DNA of 64,000 nt from CAZCTO01 sp964501725 (GCA_964501725.1 CAZCTO010000002.1:1-64000); one strand, 5' to 3'. Shown: positions 1-8,993, counted from the first letter of the stretch. Numbers and translations are program-made. The notes: generated by a model from the sequence alone, not told the origin.

Positions 1-120
1 TGGATTTATCTGGAAACTATTTGTAGGAGGATGATATGAGTAATTTCAGTTTGCGCGTATGAGAAAGAATTGCATTAAGCCGGAAACTGATTGTAGGAGG
101 AAGATATGAGTAATTTCAAT
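1..120 (+). repeat. Direct duplication of a leader, RBS and start codon
   Basis: Bases 1-50 and 71-120 are a 70-bp-period direct repeat with about 42 of 50 positions identical. Both copies carry TTGTAGGAGG followed by ATGAGTAATTTCA, so each has a strong ribosome binding site and an ATG. The downstream copy starts the deaminase gene. The upstream copy opens at 36 and runs only to 62 (MSNFSLRV, then TGA). This may be a segmental duplication of the leader, the stub of a lost paralogue, or a short leader peptide. The window edge hides what lies upstream. Confidence 0.8.
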
Positions 121-612
121 GTGTCAGACGAGATCATTAGAATGATTCTGGATCTTCAGGAAAAGGCACTTTTAACGGGAAACCCGCCTTTTGCCGCAGT
201 AATTGTCGCAGATGGAAAAGTGATTTCATCCGTTCATAATGTTTCCCGATCTTCCGGTAATCCGCTGGAACACGCCGAAATGTCGGTAATCCAGTCGGCC
301 ATTCGGGATTACGGGGCGGAGATTCTGAAAAGAGCGCACTTGATCTCATCGAATGAGCCATGCCCGATGTGTACAGGCGCGTGCATTTGGTCAGGTATCC
401 CGGAAGTATCCTATTTTATCTCTCAGGAGCAAGTGGAAGCGATTCGCGGGTGGGGGAAATTTATGCCCGCAAAAAAAATAGCGGAAGCGGATGACTCCGG
501 CATCGTGATCCACGGACCGATCGAAAACAGTGACATGTTGAACATGCATCAGAGGTTCTGGACGACGGGTAATCATGCGGACAGTAAGCACTCGATTCAC
601 TTAAAAAAATAA
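106..612 (+). CDS. Nucleoside deaminase (cytidine/deoxycytidylate deaminase superfamily)
   Basis: This is a 168-residue zinc-dependent deaminase of the TadA/guanine-deaminase type, cytosolic, expected to deaminate a free base, nucleoside or tRNA adenosine. The zinc site is visible: His56-Ala-Glu58 supplies a ligand and the catalytic acid, and Pro85-Cys86-Pro-Met-Cys89 supplies two cysteine ligands. Length matches guanine deaminase-like members. The start follows TAGGAGG at good spacing. The helicase gene begins 42 bp downstream on the same strand, so the two may be cotranscribed. The substrate cannot be told from sequence. The C-terminal 25 residues (Gln-Arg-Phe-Trp-Thr-Thr and a Lys/His tail) are not a recognised domain. 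Confidence 0.9.
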   Translation: MSNFNVSDEIIRMILDLQEKALLTGNPPFAAVIVADGKVISSVHNVSRSSGNPLEHAEMSVIQSAIRDYGAEILKRAHLISSNEPCPMCTGACIWSGIPEVSYFISQEQVEAIRGWGKFMPAKKIAEADDSGIVIHGPIENSDMLNMHQRFWTTGNHADSKHSIHLKK

Positions 613-654
613 ACGGATTTTCGATCATAGTTCTTCGAAGACAGGGAGAACCTC

Positions 655-3375
655 ATGAAAACACTTTCAAATATAAAATTCAAAGGCGAATTTCGCGATT
701 ATCAGGCAACTGTTTTAGAGCGTGCCGGGCAATACTTGAAGGACGGAAAGGTTCATATTGTCGCTGCACCCGGGAGCGGTAAAACAACACTGGGACTGGA
801 GCTGATATGCAGGCTGGGAAACCCCGCTCTGATCCTCTCGCCAACGGTCACCATCCGCCAGCAATGGGGGGAGCGTTTCGCGAGCAGTTATCTGCCGGAG
901 GGAGAGAACGTCAATGATTATTACTCATCCAACCTGCGCAAGCCTTCGCTGATCACATCGATCACCTACCAGGCTTTGTATGCGGCTTTTAACAAGCTTG
1001 CGGTGAAAGAAGAACAGGACGATGAAGAGGCGGAGAGCGAAGAAGTCATTGATTTTACCGATTTTGATTTGCTGAACATGATTAAAGATTCCGGTATCAA
1101 AACAATCTGCCTTGATGAGGCACACCACTTGAAAAGGCAGTGGCAGGAAGTTCTCGAAGGGTTTATTGCCGCGCTCAAAAAAGAAATAAAAATCATCGCT
1201 TTAACGGCAACTCCGCCCTATGACAGCACCCCGGCTGAATGGGATAAATACATCGCCATGTGCGGTGAAATTGATGAAGAAATTTTCGTGCCGCAGTTAG
1301 TCGTTCAGAAAACGCTCTGCCCGCATCAGGACTATATCTATTTCAATTACCCGACGGACAAAGAGAAGGAAATATTTAACCAATATAAGCAAAAAGCGAT
1401 GTCCTGCACACAGGAGGTTATCGAAGGCCAGCTTTTCGATGATATTTTGAGAAGCTCCGGGTTGCTCACGGATTTTCGCGCGAAAGAAGAGATCATTCTT
1501 GAAAACGCCAGGGGCTTCATTGCCATTCTGTGTCTGGCAAATCACCGGGGAATTGAATTGCCCCGTAAATTAGTCAAACTGCTTTTGCCCACAAAGAAAC
1601 TGCCTGCGTTCTCGCTTGTTTTCGCGGAAACAGCCTTTCAGTTTGTGATCGATTCCCCCTCAATATTCACAGAGGAAGTCTCATCGCGTTTGCGGGACAT
1701 TCTATCAAAGAATTCGCTCCTGGATCATAAGCAGATTCAACTGAAATCCAATGATCAAATCAATCGATTATTGCTTTCTTCAACAGGGAAACTGAGCGGT
1801 ATCAACGAAATCGTTCGAAATGAATCCGGCAATCTCGGCGATAATTTGAGAATGTTGATTCTCACCGATTACGTCCGGAAAAATCTTTTAAATATCATCG
1901 GCACGGAAGAAGCCATTACGACCATGGGAACGGTACCGATCTTCGAATCGGTGCGCAGAAATTGCGGTGATCAGGTGAAGCCGGCGCTTTTGTCCGGGCA
2001 GGTTGTCATCATTCCGGAGAATATACTTCCCGAAATCAAATTAATCGCCGAAAAAAAGAACGTTTTGGTAAAAACAAAAAAGCTCCCGACCCCGGACTAC
2101 CTTGAGATTTTTTTCAGCGGCTCAAACAAGAATAGGGTGGCGATTATTACGGAAGCCTTTGAACGGGGATTAATACCTGTTCTTGTCGGGACAAAATCAT
2201 TATTGGGCGAAGGTTGGGATTCTCCCTGCATTGATTCACTCATTCTGGCCAGTTTTGTGGGCAGTTTTGTATTGTCGAATCAAATGCGCGGTCGCGCCAT
2301 CCGGGTGGACAGGAATGTACCGGAAAAAGTATCAAACATCTGGCATTTGGTTACGGTTGAGCCCCCTTATATATCGGAGAATAAGCTGAAAGAGCTATTA
2401 TTGAGACCCATAGCGGAAGATAAAAGCAGTCTTCCGAGTGAGGACTTTGAAACACTTAAACGTCGGTTCGAATGCTTTATGGCACCTACCTATTCGAGCT
2501 CCATCATTGAAAACGGAATCGAGCGGCTGGACATTATTAAACCGCCCTTTGACGAAAATGGAATTGCGAAAATCAACAGTCAAATTCTGACACTCGCTGC
2601 AGACCGGGCATCGGTGGCAAAGCATTGGAACGGTACCGTAGGTACTATGGAAGTTCTTGCAGTGGACGAAATTCCGAAGTCAGTGCAGCCGCGCGGGTTT
2701 TTATTTCAAAATATACTCCTGGAAGTCTTTTTCGCCTTCGTATTGAGTAGGATTCTCCAGCCGGTTTTCCAAGGTGGCCTGAGTTCGATTTTTAGTTCTT
2801 CACATTCGTTCCCGGAGTTGGCAGGCGGCCTGCTCATACTCGCTGTATGCGTATATTTTCTCACCGTCGGGGTATTTCGAATTTTCAAATACTTATCTCC
2901 CCGAAAGACAATTGAAACTTTATCAAAATGTGTCTTTTACACCTTGCGGGATATTCGTGAGATCGAAAGTATGGATGCAAAGGTAAAAACGGAGGCAGAT
3001 TCTTTGGGGATGTATATATATTGCTCCTTAGCCAACGCGACATTACATGAAAAACAAGTGTTTGCCGAAGCCATACGCGAGCTTTTATCCGCAATAGACA
3101 ACCCGCGATATGTCTTAATTAAAAGCTATAAAGTCTTGTCTTTTACGATGAAGAACTATTTTCACAGTTATGCCTGTCCGTCGGTCATTGCGACAAAAAA
3201 AGAAAATGTGGAAATTTTAGCGTCATACTTAAAGCAAAGCACCGGTCGTTTTTCACTTCTTTATACGCGCAACGAAAACGGAAGAAAAGAGCTCCTTTAC
3301 TGCCGGAGAAGTTCCTATATTAATCACATCGACAGCAAAATAAAACGGAAGAATATGACCAACACGTGGGGATAA
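655..3375 (+). CDS. DEAD/DEAH-box SF2 helicase with two C-terminal transmembrane segments
   Basis: This is a 906-residue superfamily II helicase-like ATPase. Visible motifs are a Q-motif-like RDYQ near residue 14, Walker A APGSGKTT (38-45), DEAH (154-157) and motif III LTATPP (183-188). Motifs V and VI follow around residues 518-555 (GEGWDSP; QMRGRAIR). A Glu/Asp-rich insert sits at 118-135. Two hydrophobic stretches at about 682-705 and 720-742 look like membrane spans, followed by about 160 residues with no domain I can name. Soluble SF2 helicases lack such spans, so this one is probably membrane-anchored. It follows the deaminase by 42 bp. DNA repair, RNA work or defence are all possible, and the specific role is unknown. 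Confidence 0.85.
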   Translation: MKTLSNIKFKGEFRDYQATVLERAGQYLKDGKVHIVAAPGSGKTTLGLELICRLGNPALILSPTVTIRQQWGERFASSYLPEGENVNDYYSSNLRKPSLITSITYQALYAAFNKLAVKEEQDDEEAESEEVIDFTDFDLLNMIKDSGIKTICLDEAHHLKRQWQEVLEGFIAALKKEIKIIALTATPPYDSTPAEWDKYIAMCGEIDEEIFVPQLVVQKTLCPHQDYIYFNYPTDKEKEIFNQYKQKAMSCTQEVIEGQLFDDILRSSGLLTDFRAKEEIILENARGFIAILCLANHRGIELPRKLVKLLLPTKKLPAFSLVFAETAFQFVIDSPSIFTEEVSSRLRDILSKNSLLDHKQIQLKSNDQINRLLLSSTGKLSGINEIVRNESGNLGDNLRMLILTDYVRKNLLNIIGTEEAITTMGTVPIFESVRRNCGDQVKPALLSGQVVIIPENILPEIKLIAEKKNVLVKTKKLPTPDYLEIFFSGSNKNRVAIITEAFERGLIPVLVGTKSLLGEGWDSPCIDSLILASFVGSFVLSNQMRGRAIRVDRNVPEKVSNIWHLVTVEPPYISENKLKELLLRPIAEDKSSLPSEDFETLKRRFECFMAPTYSSSIIENGIERLDIIKPPFDENGIAKINSQILTLAADRASVAKHWNGTVGTMEVLAVDEIPKSVQPRGFLFQNILLEVFFAFVLSRILQPVFQGGLSSIFSSSHSFPELAGGLLILAVCVYFLTVGVFRIFKYLSPRKTIETLSKCVFYTLRDIREIESMDAKVKTEADSLGMYIYCSLANATLHEKQVFAEAIRELLSAIDNPRYVLIKSYKVLSFTMKNYFHSYACPSVIATKKENVEILASYLKQSTGRFSLLYTRNENGRKELLYCRRSSYINHIDSKIKRKNMTNTWG

Positions 3376-3384
3376 GAACAGCAA

Positions 3385-4386
3385 TCACCAATTATTAACG
3401 GCATGCTCCGCAAAAGAGACAATGTTCTCCACCTCGAGCCGCCGGCCGTCATCAAGCACCGCGTAGCCTCGAAAAGAACCAAACATCTGGTGGCAGCAGT
3501 TGTTGACCCAGAGAAGCTTTGTCCGCGTCGTCCGGTCATAGACCGGCGTGAACACAAGATCCAGACGGCCCTCGTCGTCATAGAGATGCCACGGCTTATC
3601 ATAACTGTCACCCAAATCAAAGTGTACGAGACCGAGCTTATGAGCTCCTCCGTCATAGAAAAGGATATTTTCCGTTGCCGCAGATGGGTCACCGAAACCG
3701 CAACCGAGATTGAATCCGAACATTTTTCCATCCAGATAGCCCGTTCCGTTGCTCCAATACCATTCGTTATGAAAAGGCCAGACTCCGCGTCCCCAGTCGA
3801 GAATGCCAAAGGACACGTCCGGCTCAAAGCGGTATTCGGAAGTAGCATACCGGACAAATCCTTCCGCCGTCATGCAGTTAATCTTGTGGTTGTAGTAGAA
3901 GGCTTTCGGCGATTCCTTGAAGGGAAGATTGATGACGAGGGAATTCGGATTCTGACGCCGAAGAACGATTTTCGCCTCGAAATCATCCCAGATCGCATGG
4001 AGCGTTCTGGTGTCGCCGGTTGTCCTGAAAGTAATGGTATTTCCCTTTTTGAAATAAGCCAGCGTATTATCCGCTTCGGCGTCCTCCGGCATATGCAGAG
4101 AGCCGAACGGGAGCACGATGAAGGTTCCTTTTTCAGCGAGATTCACACCTTTTTCGAAATCGAAAAGCATCAGCGAAGCCTGCCCCGCGTAAGAGGCGTG
4201 CCCGATCGTAAACTGAAGGCACATGGAAGCATTGCTCACCTGGTAGAAGTCCCACTCCTTGATGCGGTAAGGGGGCGCCTTGATGTCTTTCCGGTTGTAC
4301 GTGAGGACGCTTTTGAGAGAGTAACCGGGGTTTGGCGAACCGTTTGAATCCAGAACGGGACCCGGTAATGTAAATTCATTTTGCAT
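3385..4386 (-). CDS. DUF2804 domain-containing protein
   Basis: This 333-residue soluble protein has the hallmark C-terminal motifs of DUF2804: GILDWGRGVWPF, EWYWSNGTG and FGFNLGCGFGD. The family is widespread in Firmicutes and has no established enzymatic activity. The start chosen (MQNEFTLPGPVLDSNG) sits 8 bases after GGGAGG. A longer in-frame extension upstream lacks an RBS and does not look like family sequence. The gene converges with the helicase (9 bp between stops) and is divergent from the OYE gene. Confidence 0.85.
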   Translation of the reverse strand: MQNEFTLPGPVLDSNGSPNPGYSLKSVLTYNRKDIKAPPYRIKEWDFYQVSNASMCLQFTIGHASYAGQASLMLFDFEKGVNLAEKGTFIVLPFGSLHMPEDAEADNTLAYFKKGNTITFRTTGDTRTLHAIWDDFEAKIVLRRQNPNSLVINLPFKESPKAFYYNHKINCMTAEGFVRYATSEYRFEPDVSFGILDWGRGVWPFHNEWYWSNGTGYLDGKMFGFNLGCGFGDPSAATENILFYDGGAHKLGLVHFDLGDSYDKPWHLYDDEGRLDLVFTPVYDRTTRTKLLWVNNCCHQMFGSFRGYAVLDDGRRLEVENIVSFAEHAVNNW

Positions 4387-4512
4387 GGTGTGTACCTCCC
4401 GGGCGCGTGGTTCGTATACAATGAAAAAGCGGATACTTACAACACTTCCTCTTTCCATTATAATGCAGACAGCAGAATAAATGACTATACCGCCGGGTTA
4501 TGAGGATGAATC

Positions 4513-5514
4513 ATGAAAATTTTCGAACCGATGAAGGTAAAAAATATTCTCTTTCAAAACAGAGTGGTCATGGCGTCCATGGTACCCTTTGGCATGCCGG
4601 AACTTGAAAGTGGTGTCATGAGCGACACCTTGCTGCGGCACTATCTGGATCGGGCGCCCAATGGCATGGGGTTGATGATTACGCAATCGCTGTCGGTCAC
4701 ATCGAGACTTCCGGCCGCCGGAGGGACGGGCATCTGGGCCGATGAGCAGATCAATCATCTTCGCACGATTGCCGGGGCATGTCACGAGCGTGGTACCAGT
4801 CTGTTTGCGCAGCTGGCGTATCCCAGCGCCGGTTACCAGAACGGCGAGTCTGTGAACGGACTTACCGCGGATGAAATAAAAGAAATCACAGACGAATTTG
4901 TAAGGGCTGCCTTTCGGTGCAGGGAGGCCGGCTGTGACGGTATTGAACTCCATGGCGCCCACGGTTTTTTTCTGAATATGTTCGCTTCACCGCTGGCCAA
5001 CCGGAGAACGGACAGTTACGGCGGGGACGTAAACGGGAGGTTGCGCCTTGTCCGGGAGATCGTGGAAGGCATTCGCCCCATCCTTGATGACGACTTCGTC
5101 CTTTCGTATCGTATGGGATGGAATGAAAACGGGGAGACAGATATTAAGACCGCCCGGGCGCTGGAGTCACTTGGAGTGGAACTGCTGCATGTGTCTTCCG
5201 GTATCATGGAGGGCAGGCAAACGGCTGTGCCGGAAGGCTTCCCGTACAATTCTGTCGTATTCTCCGGTACCGAGGTGAGAATGCACATTAACATACCTGT
5301 TATCGTCGTCAATGATATCCGGACGATCAACCGGGGGAACATGTTGCTTGAAAAGGGCCTCTGCGACTTTGTCGCCTTCGGGAAACCATTTCTTTCAGAC
5401 CCGCTCTTCTATACGAATTCTCTCGGGAATATGGATCATCAACCCTGTCTTCGCTGCAAGAACTGCTTGTGGTTCACCCGATACGATCGTTGCCCTGCCA
5501 TAAAAAAGGTATGA
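4513..5514 (+). CDS. NADH:flavin oxidoreductase (old yellow enzyme family)
   Basis: This is a 333-residue FMN-binding TIM-barrel oxidoreductase, likely reducing activated C=C bonds with NAD(P)H. The HGAHGFFLNMF motif followed by SPLANRRTDSYGGDVNGR (about 155-182) is the classic OYE/2,4-dienoyl-CoA reductase signature. The C-terminus carries Cys-x2-Cys-x2-Cys-x10-Cys (PCLRCKNC...RC), suggesting a [4Fe-4S] cluster as in the dienoyl-CoA reductase branch. The flavodoxin-like FAD/NAD domain of full-length dienoyl-CoA reductases is absent, so electrons must come from elsewhere. The start has only a weak upstream purine stretch (GAGGATGAATC). Confidence 0.88.
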   Translation: MKIFEPMKVKNILFQNRVVMASMVPFGMPELESGVMSDTLLRHYLDRAPNGMGLMITQSLSVTSRLPAAGGTGIWADEQINHLRTIAGACHERGTSLFAQLAYPSAGYQNGESVNGLTADEIKEITDEFVRAAFRCREAGCDGIELHGAHGFFLNMFASPLANRRTDSYGGDVNGRLRLVREIVEGIRPILDDDFVLSYRMGWNENGETDIKTARALESLGVELLHVSSGIMEGRQTAVPEGFPYNSVVFSGTEVRMHINIPVIVVNDIRTINRGNMLLEKGLCDFVAFGKPFLSDPLFYTNSLGNMDHQPCLRCKNCLWFTRYDRCPAIKKV

Positions 5515-5554
5515 ATCGTGGTAAATTTAAATGAATACTAGTGGGAGGTGCTTC

Positions 5555-6175
5555 ATGGAAGAGATCAGCATTGGTGCATTAATACCATTCGGCCCATATC
5601 AATGGCGGGTTCTTGCTATAAAAGACAAGGCTGCTCTGATCATCACTGAGAACATTATTGAGCAAGGTGTCTACCATAACAAATACGTGGACATCACGTG
5701 GGCGGATTGCTCGTTGCGAAAATATCTGAACGGCGAATTCTATCAAAGATTCACCGCGGAAGAAAGGGCAAGAATCGTTCCGGTAATCAATAAGAATCCG
5801 GACAATCCATGGTATGGAACAGGAGGCGGAATCGATACAGAAGACCGTATATTTATCCTGAATCTGGACGAAGTGGCTTGTAAATACTTTGGAGACAGCA
5901 GCGAAAAGCTTTACAATCCCAAAAAAAATCAGCGATATTGGTTCGAGAGAAAAGATGAGAATAACCCGAAGAGATCGGCTTTTCTTGAGTCGGATCAAGA
6001 ACTCAGTTGGTGGTGGTGGGTCAGAACGCCCGGACGCGTAGGTATAAAGGCTGTTTATGTTTGGCATGACGGGATTATCGGAATCCAGGGTAATAACATA
6101 TATAAAGGAAACGTTGCCGACGGGAAATGTACCGGAGGTATTCGTCCTGCGCTGTGGATGAAGCTGGATTCGTAA
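5555..6175 (+). CDS. DUF6273 domain-containing protein
   Basis: This 206-residue protein has Trp-rich DUF6273-type motifs (SWWWWVRTPG near the middle; GGIRPALWMKL at the C-terminus), a fold related to the formylglycine-generating/SUMF1-like domain. Function is unknown. Members often occur as surface or carbohydrate-associated proteins, but this copy has no signal peptide. The ATG at 5555 follows GGGAGG by 8 bases and is preferred over an upstream in-frame ATG at 5531. The OYE gene ends 40 bp upstream on the same strand. Confidence 0.8.
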   Translation: MEEISIGALIPFGPYQWRVLAIKDKAALIITENIIEQGVYHNKYVDITWADCSLRKYLNGEFYQRFTAEERARIVPVINKNPDNPWYGTGGGIDTEDRIFILNLDEVACKYFGDSSEKLYNPKKNQRYWFERKDENNPKRSAFLESDQELSWWWWVRTPGRVGIKAVYVWHDGIIGIQGNNIYKGNVADGKCTGGIRPALWMKLDS

Positions 6176-6228
6176 GATCCGGGGTTCTTTATTTAGTGCG
6201 CACGGAATGCGCGGATAGGAATCAGATC

Positions 6229-6282
6229 ATGTCTGTAAGTGAAATCGGTTGTTGCGGGGCGTATGGGAAGTATGGTCGGTAA
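6229..6282 (+). pseudogene. Truncated start of a small Cys-rich (DUF3795-like) gene
   Basis: A 17-codon frame, MSVSEIGCCGAYGKYGR, opens after AGGAATC and stops at TAA. The SEIGCCGAY pattern resembles the N-terminus of DUF3795-type cysteine-rich proteins, where a second cysteine pair normally follows. Here the next expected Cys positions read Gly and Tyr, and the frame closes. It is read as a remnant. The identification rests on a very short match. Confidence 0.35.
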
Positions 6283-6321
6283 CAATAATACAAAAGAAAC
6301 ACGCAACAGAATCATCCCGTA

Positions 6322-6933
6322 CTACGGATCCATATAAGGCGGGGGCGGGTTCGACCATCCGTACTTACCGGTCAGTTCTACGAACCGGACAGCTTCGATC
6401 GACTGAGTCCGGATGTTGCCGTCCGGATCTTTGGTAACCACAATTAATTCCTGCATTTCACGCGGACCTAAAGGAATAATCATGATGCCGTCATTGCTGA
6501 GCTGATCAAGCAGCTCTTCAGGCATTTTTTCTGCGGCCGCAGTGACCATGATCCGGTCGTATGGCGCGTGCTCGTTCCAACCCAGGCTTCCGTCCCCGAT
6601 AAGATAGGAGATGTTTGTGAACCCCAGAAATTCAAGCTTTTCCCGGGCAGTGTTTGAGAGTTCCGCGATACACTCTACTGTGTACACGCTTTTTGAAAAA
6701 CGCGCGAGAAGCGCCGTCTGATATCCGGAACCGGTGCCGATTTCCAAAACGCGCTTATCTCTCCCGGGACAGAGTAGTTGCGTCATTTCAACAACCAGAC
6801 TCGGTTGGGAAATCGTCTGTCCGTACCCGATGGGGAGGGGTGCGTCTATGTTGGCACAAGCCTTGTACTTGTTGCCTATGAAAAAAGATCGATCCAGGCC
6901 TTGCGCATATTTTAGTATGTCCTGATTTTCCAT
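6322..6933 (-). CDS. pcm: Protein-L-isoaspartate O-methyltransferase
   Basis: This 203-residue cytosolic enzyme uses S-adenosylmethionine to methylate L-isoaspartyl residues in damaged proteins so that they can be repaired. The family motifs are clear: the substrate-loop region GYGQTISQPSLVVEM (about 37-51), SAM motif I VLEIGTGSGYQTALLA (about 62-77), and the YDRIMVTAAAEKMPE stretch (about 124-138). Length is normal for Pcm. GGGGAAG lies upstream of the ATG. It is transcribed alone, with about 100 bp to the next gene upstream. Confidence 0.92.
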   Translation of the reverse strand: MENQDILKYAQGLDRSFFIGNKYKACANIDAPLPIGYGQTISQPSLVVEMTQLLCPGRDKRVLEIGTGSGYQTALLARFSKSVYTVECIAELSNTAREKLEFLGFTNISYLIGDGSLGWNEHAPYDRIMVTAAAEKMPEELLDQLSNDGIMIIPLGPREMQELIVVTKDPDGNIRTQSIEAVRFVELTGKYGWSNPPPPYMDP

Positions 6934-7032
6934 AAGAATTCACTTCCCCGGAAATTCTTCGCATAATGCACACTATTACTCGTACCTATATTGTAATACT
7001 TTTGAGCGTCATTCTCGAGAATCAGATGTTCG

Positions 7033-8166
7033 TTATACCTTTTTTGCGAGCCAATTTGTCACATCCTGAAGCATTAAGCCGAGATTACCGACCTGGCAAT
7101 GATTGTCCGCGTGTTCGGTTTTGGTATAAATCTTCTCTTCAAGCGATTTCACGTTTTTAAGCAGTTCAACCTGTTTCTTATGCATCTTGATCGGGATGAA
7201 GTGGTCATGCTGACCGGAAAAATATAGGACATCCCCTGTGATCTGCTCACAGTGAAGGTTTTCGGCATTGAGATTCAGGGAATATTCGAACGCCTCCAAA
7301 GGGGCAAGTTTTGTTATGTGGGATAGCTGCTGTGTCTGCCAGCCTTGGATGTCTTGCTTCTGACTGACCTTAACAAAGGAATCAGCAGTATATTTGCGCA
7401 TATGCTTAATGAAAAACATCATCATCGACCGGGCAAAGGCAGGGGGGATTCTGGAATAATCGATCGCGTGGCCGGATGCAATGACGTACTTGATTCTCGG
7501 TTCAAAAGCGGCTGCCCGCAGGCAGAACCATCCGCCCATCGACAATCCAAAGATGGCTGCTTCATTGATGTTGTAGTGATCAAGGATGGTTTTAACCGGC
7601 CGCTCCCATTGGTAATCAAGCGGGATTCCCTGTTTAATCAACATGTTTCCCTGGCCGGGACCTTCAAACCCGATGGCCTCAAATCCATGCTGTGAAAGAT
7701 ACTTCAGGATGAAGAACCATTCCTCCACGAAGGCATCGAATCCGCCGTGAAGAAGGATGGTTCCTTTCTTCGGACCGATCGCTTCAAAACGGATGACGGG
7801 TATTTGACCGTTCTCGCCGGGGATCATTTCTCTGGTGAAGACCTCGTCGCTGACGGCCTTATAGAAGACCTCGGAGAACTTGTCATAGATCGAGACTTTT
7901 CGAGCGACATCAAAGGTTGTATAGAATTCAGAAGAGCGATAGTAGGCGGCCGCATTCAGGAGGCGCCCCTCCTCCTCGGCCTGTTCGGCGTAACGCGTCA
8001 TCGTCTCCGTCCAGTCTTGAAAGTTCTTGATTTCTTTACCCATGCTGACACAATCTTCGTACCGGGCCATTCCGATGGAATGCCAGCGATTCAGCTGGAA
8101 ATTGAATACCTTCTGAGGATGAAAAGGGTAATACCCTGTAGGAAATTGTACTTTTCTCTCTGACAT
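7033..8166 (-). CDS. Alpha/beta hydrolase (FrsA/acylaminoacyl-peptidase-like)
   Basis: This is a 377-residue serine hydrolase with an N-terminal helical cap region and a core beginning with LLHGGFDAF (oxyanion loop). The nucleophile motif is GLSMGGW, with Asp in a late QHDHFIP segment and a catalytic His candidate in HADNH. The layout matches dipeptidyl-aminopeptidase/FrsA-like esterases, and the substrate is unknown. It follows a TetR regulator by 20 bp in the same direction, with TAGGAGG before its ATG. It is therefore very probably the regulator's main target and is induced by an unknown ligand. Confidence 0.85.
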   Translation of the reverse strand: MSERKVQFPTGYYPFHPQKVFNFQLNRWHSIGMARYEDCVSMGKEIKNFQDWTETMTRYAEQAEEEGRLLNAAAYYRSSEFYTTFDVARKVSIYDKFSEVFYKAVSDEVFTREMIPGENGQIPVIRFEAIGPKKGTILLHGGFDAFVEEWFFILKYLSQHGFEAIGFEGPGQGNMLIKQGIPLDYQWERPVKTILDHYNINEAAIFGLSMGGWFCLRAAAFEPRIKYVIASGHAIDYSRIPPAFARSMMMFFIKHMRKYTADSFVKVSQKQDIQGWQTQQLSHITKLAPLEAFEYSLNLNAENLHCEQITGDVLYFSGQHDHFIPIKMHKKQVELLKNVKSLEEKIYTKTEHADNHCQVGNLGLMLQDVTNWLAKKV

Positions 8167-8186
8167 GTTGTGCCTCCTAAGTTAAA

Positions 8187-8735
8187 CTATCTCTTTAGCA
8201 GTCCGTAGAAATACATGCGCCGTAACTGTTCCTGTGCCTGCATATGATCGGGCAGGTAATTCTCCCAGATGCCGTCCTTAACGATCTCGTTGAATTTCTC
8301 GGTGACAAGCCAGATCAGATCCGGCGACAGGGTAGGGTCGATCTCGCCGGCCGCTTGTGCCTTCCGTATGTTTGTGAGATATCTCTGCTTGATCTCTTCG
8401 GAGACCGAGTCAATATCGATGATTTCCTTGATGAAATCGCCCTTCATCGATCCGAAAAACTGTATTCTCCAAGCCGTCATCATCTCCACTTTTTCCGGAT
8501 AAGATAGGGGAAGGGCGTTGATCTCGTCCAGTCGAGCGAATCCGATCTGTGTCAGCTCATCGCGAATGACACGGATCAAGTCATTCTTGTCCTTGAAATA
8601 TTTATAGAAGGTGACCTTGCTGACCTTCGATTCGGCACAGATTTCCTCGACAGTGATCCTACGGATGCCATGCCGGAAAAAAAGTGCCTTCGCGGTTTCG
8701 AGTAATGCAGAGTACTTTGCGGATTTCGTATCCAT
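8187..8735 (-). CDS. TetR/AcrR family transcriptional regulator
   Basis: This 182-residue one-component repressor has an N-terminal TetR helix-turn-helix: LETAKALFFRHGIRRITVEE, then VSKVTFYKYFKDKNDLI. The C-terminal ligand domain is unclassified. The ATG at 8735 (MDTKSAKY) is chosen because GGAGAGGG precedes it. An ATG 15 bases upstream overlaps that RBS, and the longest open frame adds an unlikely hydrophobic leader. The gene precedes the alpha/beta hydrolase and has repeated 8-bp elements across its own promoter, so autoregulation is likely. Confidence 0.9.
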   Translation of the reverse strand: MDTKSAKYSALLETAKALFFRHGIRRITVEEICAESKVSKVTFYKYFKDKNDLIRVIRDELTQIGFARLDEINALPLSYPEKVEMMTAWRIQFFGSMKGDFIKEIIDIDSVSEEIKQRYLTNIRKAQAAGEIDPTLSPDLIWLVTEKFNEIVKDGIWENYLPDHMQAQEQLRRMYFYGLLKR

Positions 8736-8751
8736 AATATCCCTCTCCATA

Positions 8752-8819
8752 AAGTTTACGAAATTGATGAAATGTACGAATATAGTAAACTTATAGCACG
8801 AAAGTAAACTTAATGTCAA
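8752..8819 (-). promoter_or_regulatory. TetR-gene promoter with three GTAAACTT operator-like boxes
   Basis: On the minus strand TTGACA (8814-8819) and TATAAG (8790-8795) are spaced by 18 bp. Three copies of GTAAACTT or its complement overlap this promoter. Two read in the plus direction at 8785-8792 and 8804-8811, and one is inverted at 8752-8759. The boxes cover the -10, the spacer and the early transcript, as expected for a TetR autorepressor. Binding is inferred. Confidence 0.7.
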
Positions 8820-8921
8820 GTGCTTGTCAGCCATTTTCTTGCCCGTCTCTCTTGGGATTCAGTTAATGGTCTTACCGGAACAGGCGGGGTGCCGACAAGC
8901 ATTTTGATCGAAATCGACCTT

Positions 8922-8949
8922 TTGAGATACGATAAAGTAGGAATATAAT
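8922..8949 (+). promoter_or_regulatory. Sigma-A-type promoter for the DUF3788 gene
   Basis: TTGAGA (8922-8927) and a perfect TATAAT (8944-8949) are separated by 16 bp, ending 44 bp before the start codon at 8994. No operator-like dyad was seen. Confidence 0.6.
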
Positions 8950-8993
8950 ATAGGCAAATCGGTTATATGAAAGGTTCATTCAGGGGAGAAATC

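Noticed and set aside
3403..4347. A 314-residue plus-strand frame opposite DUF2804
   Set aside because: It is the antisense shadow of a gene with clear family motifs and a good RBS.
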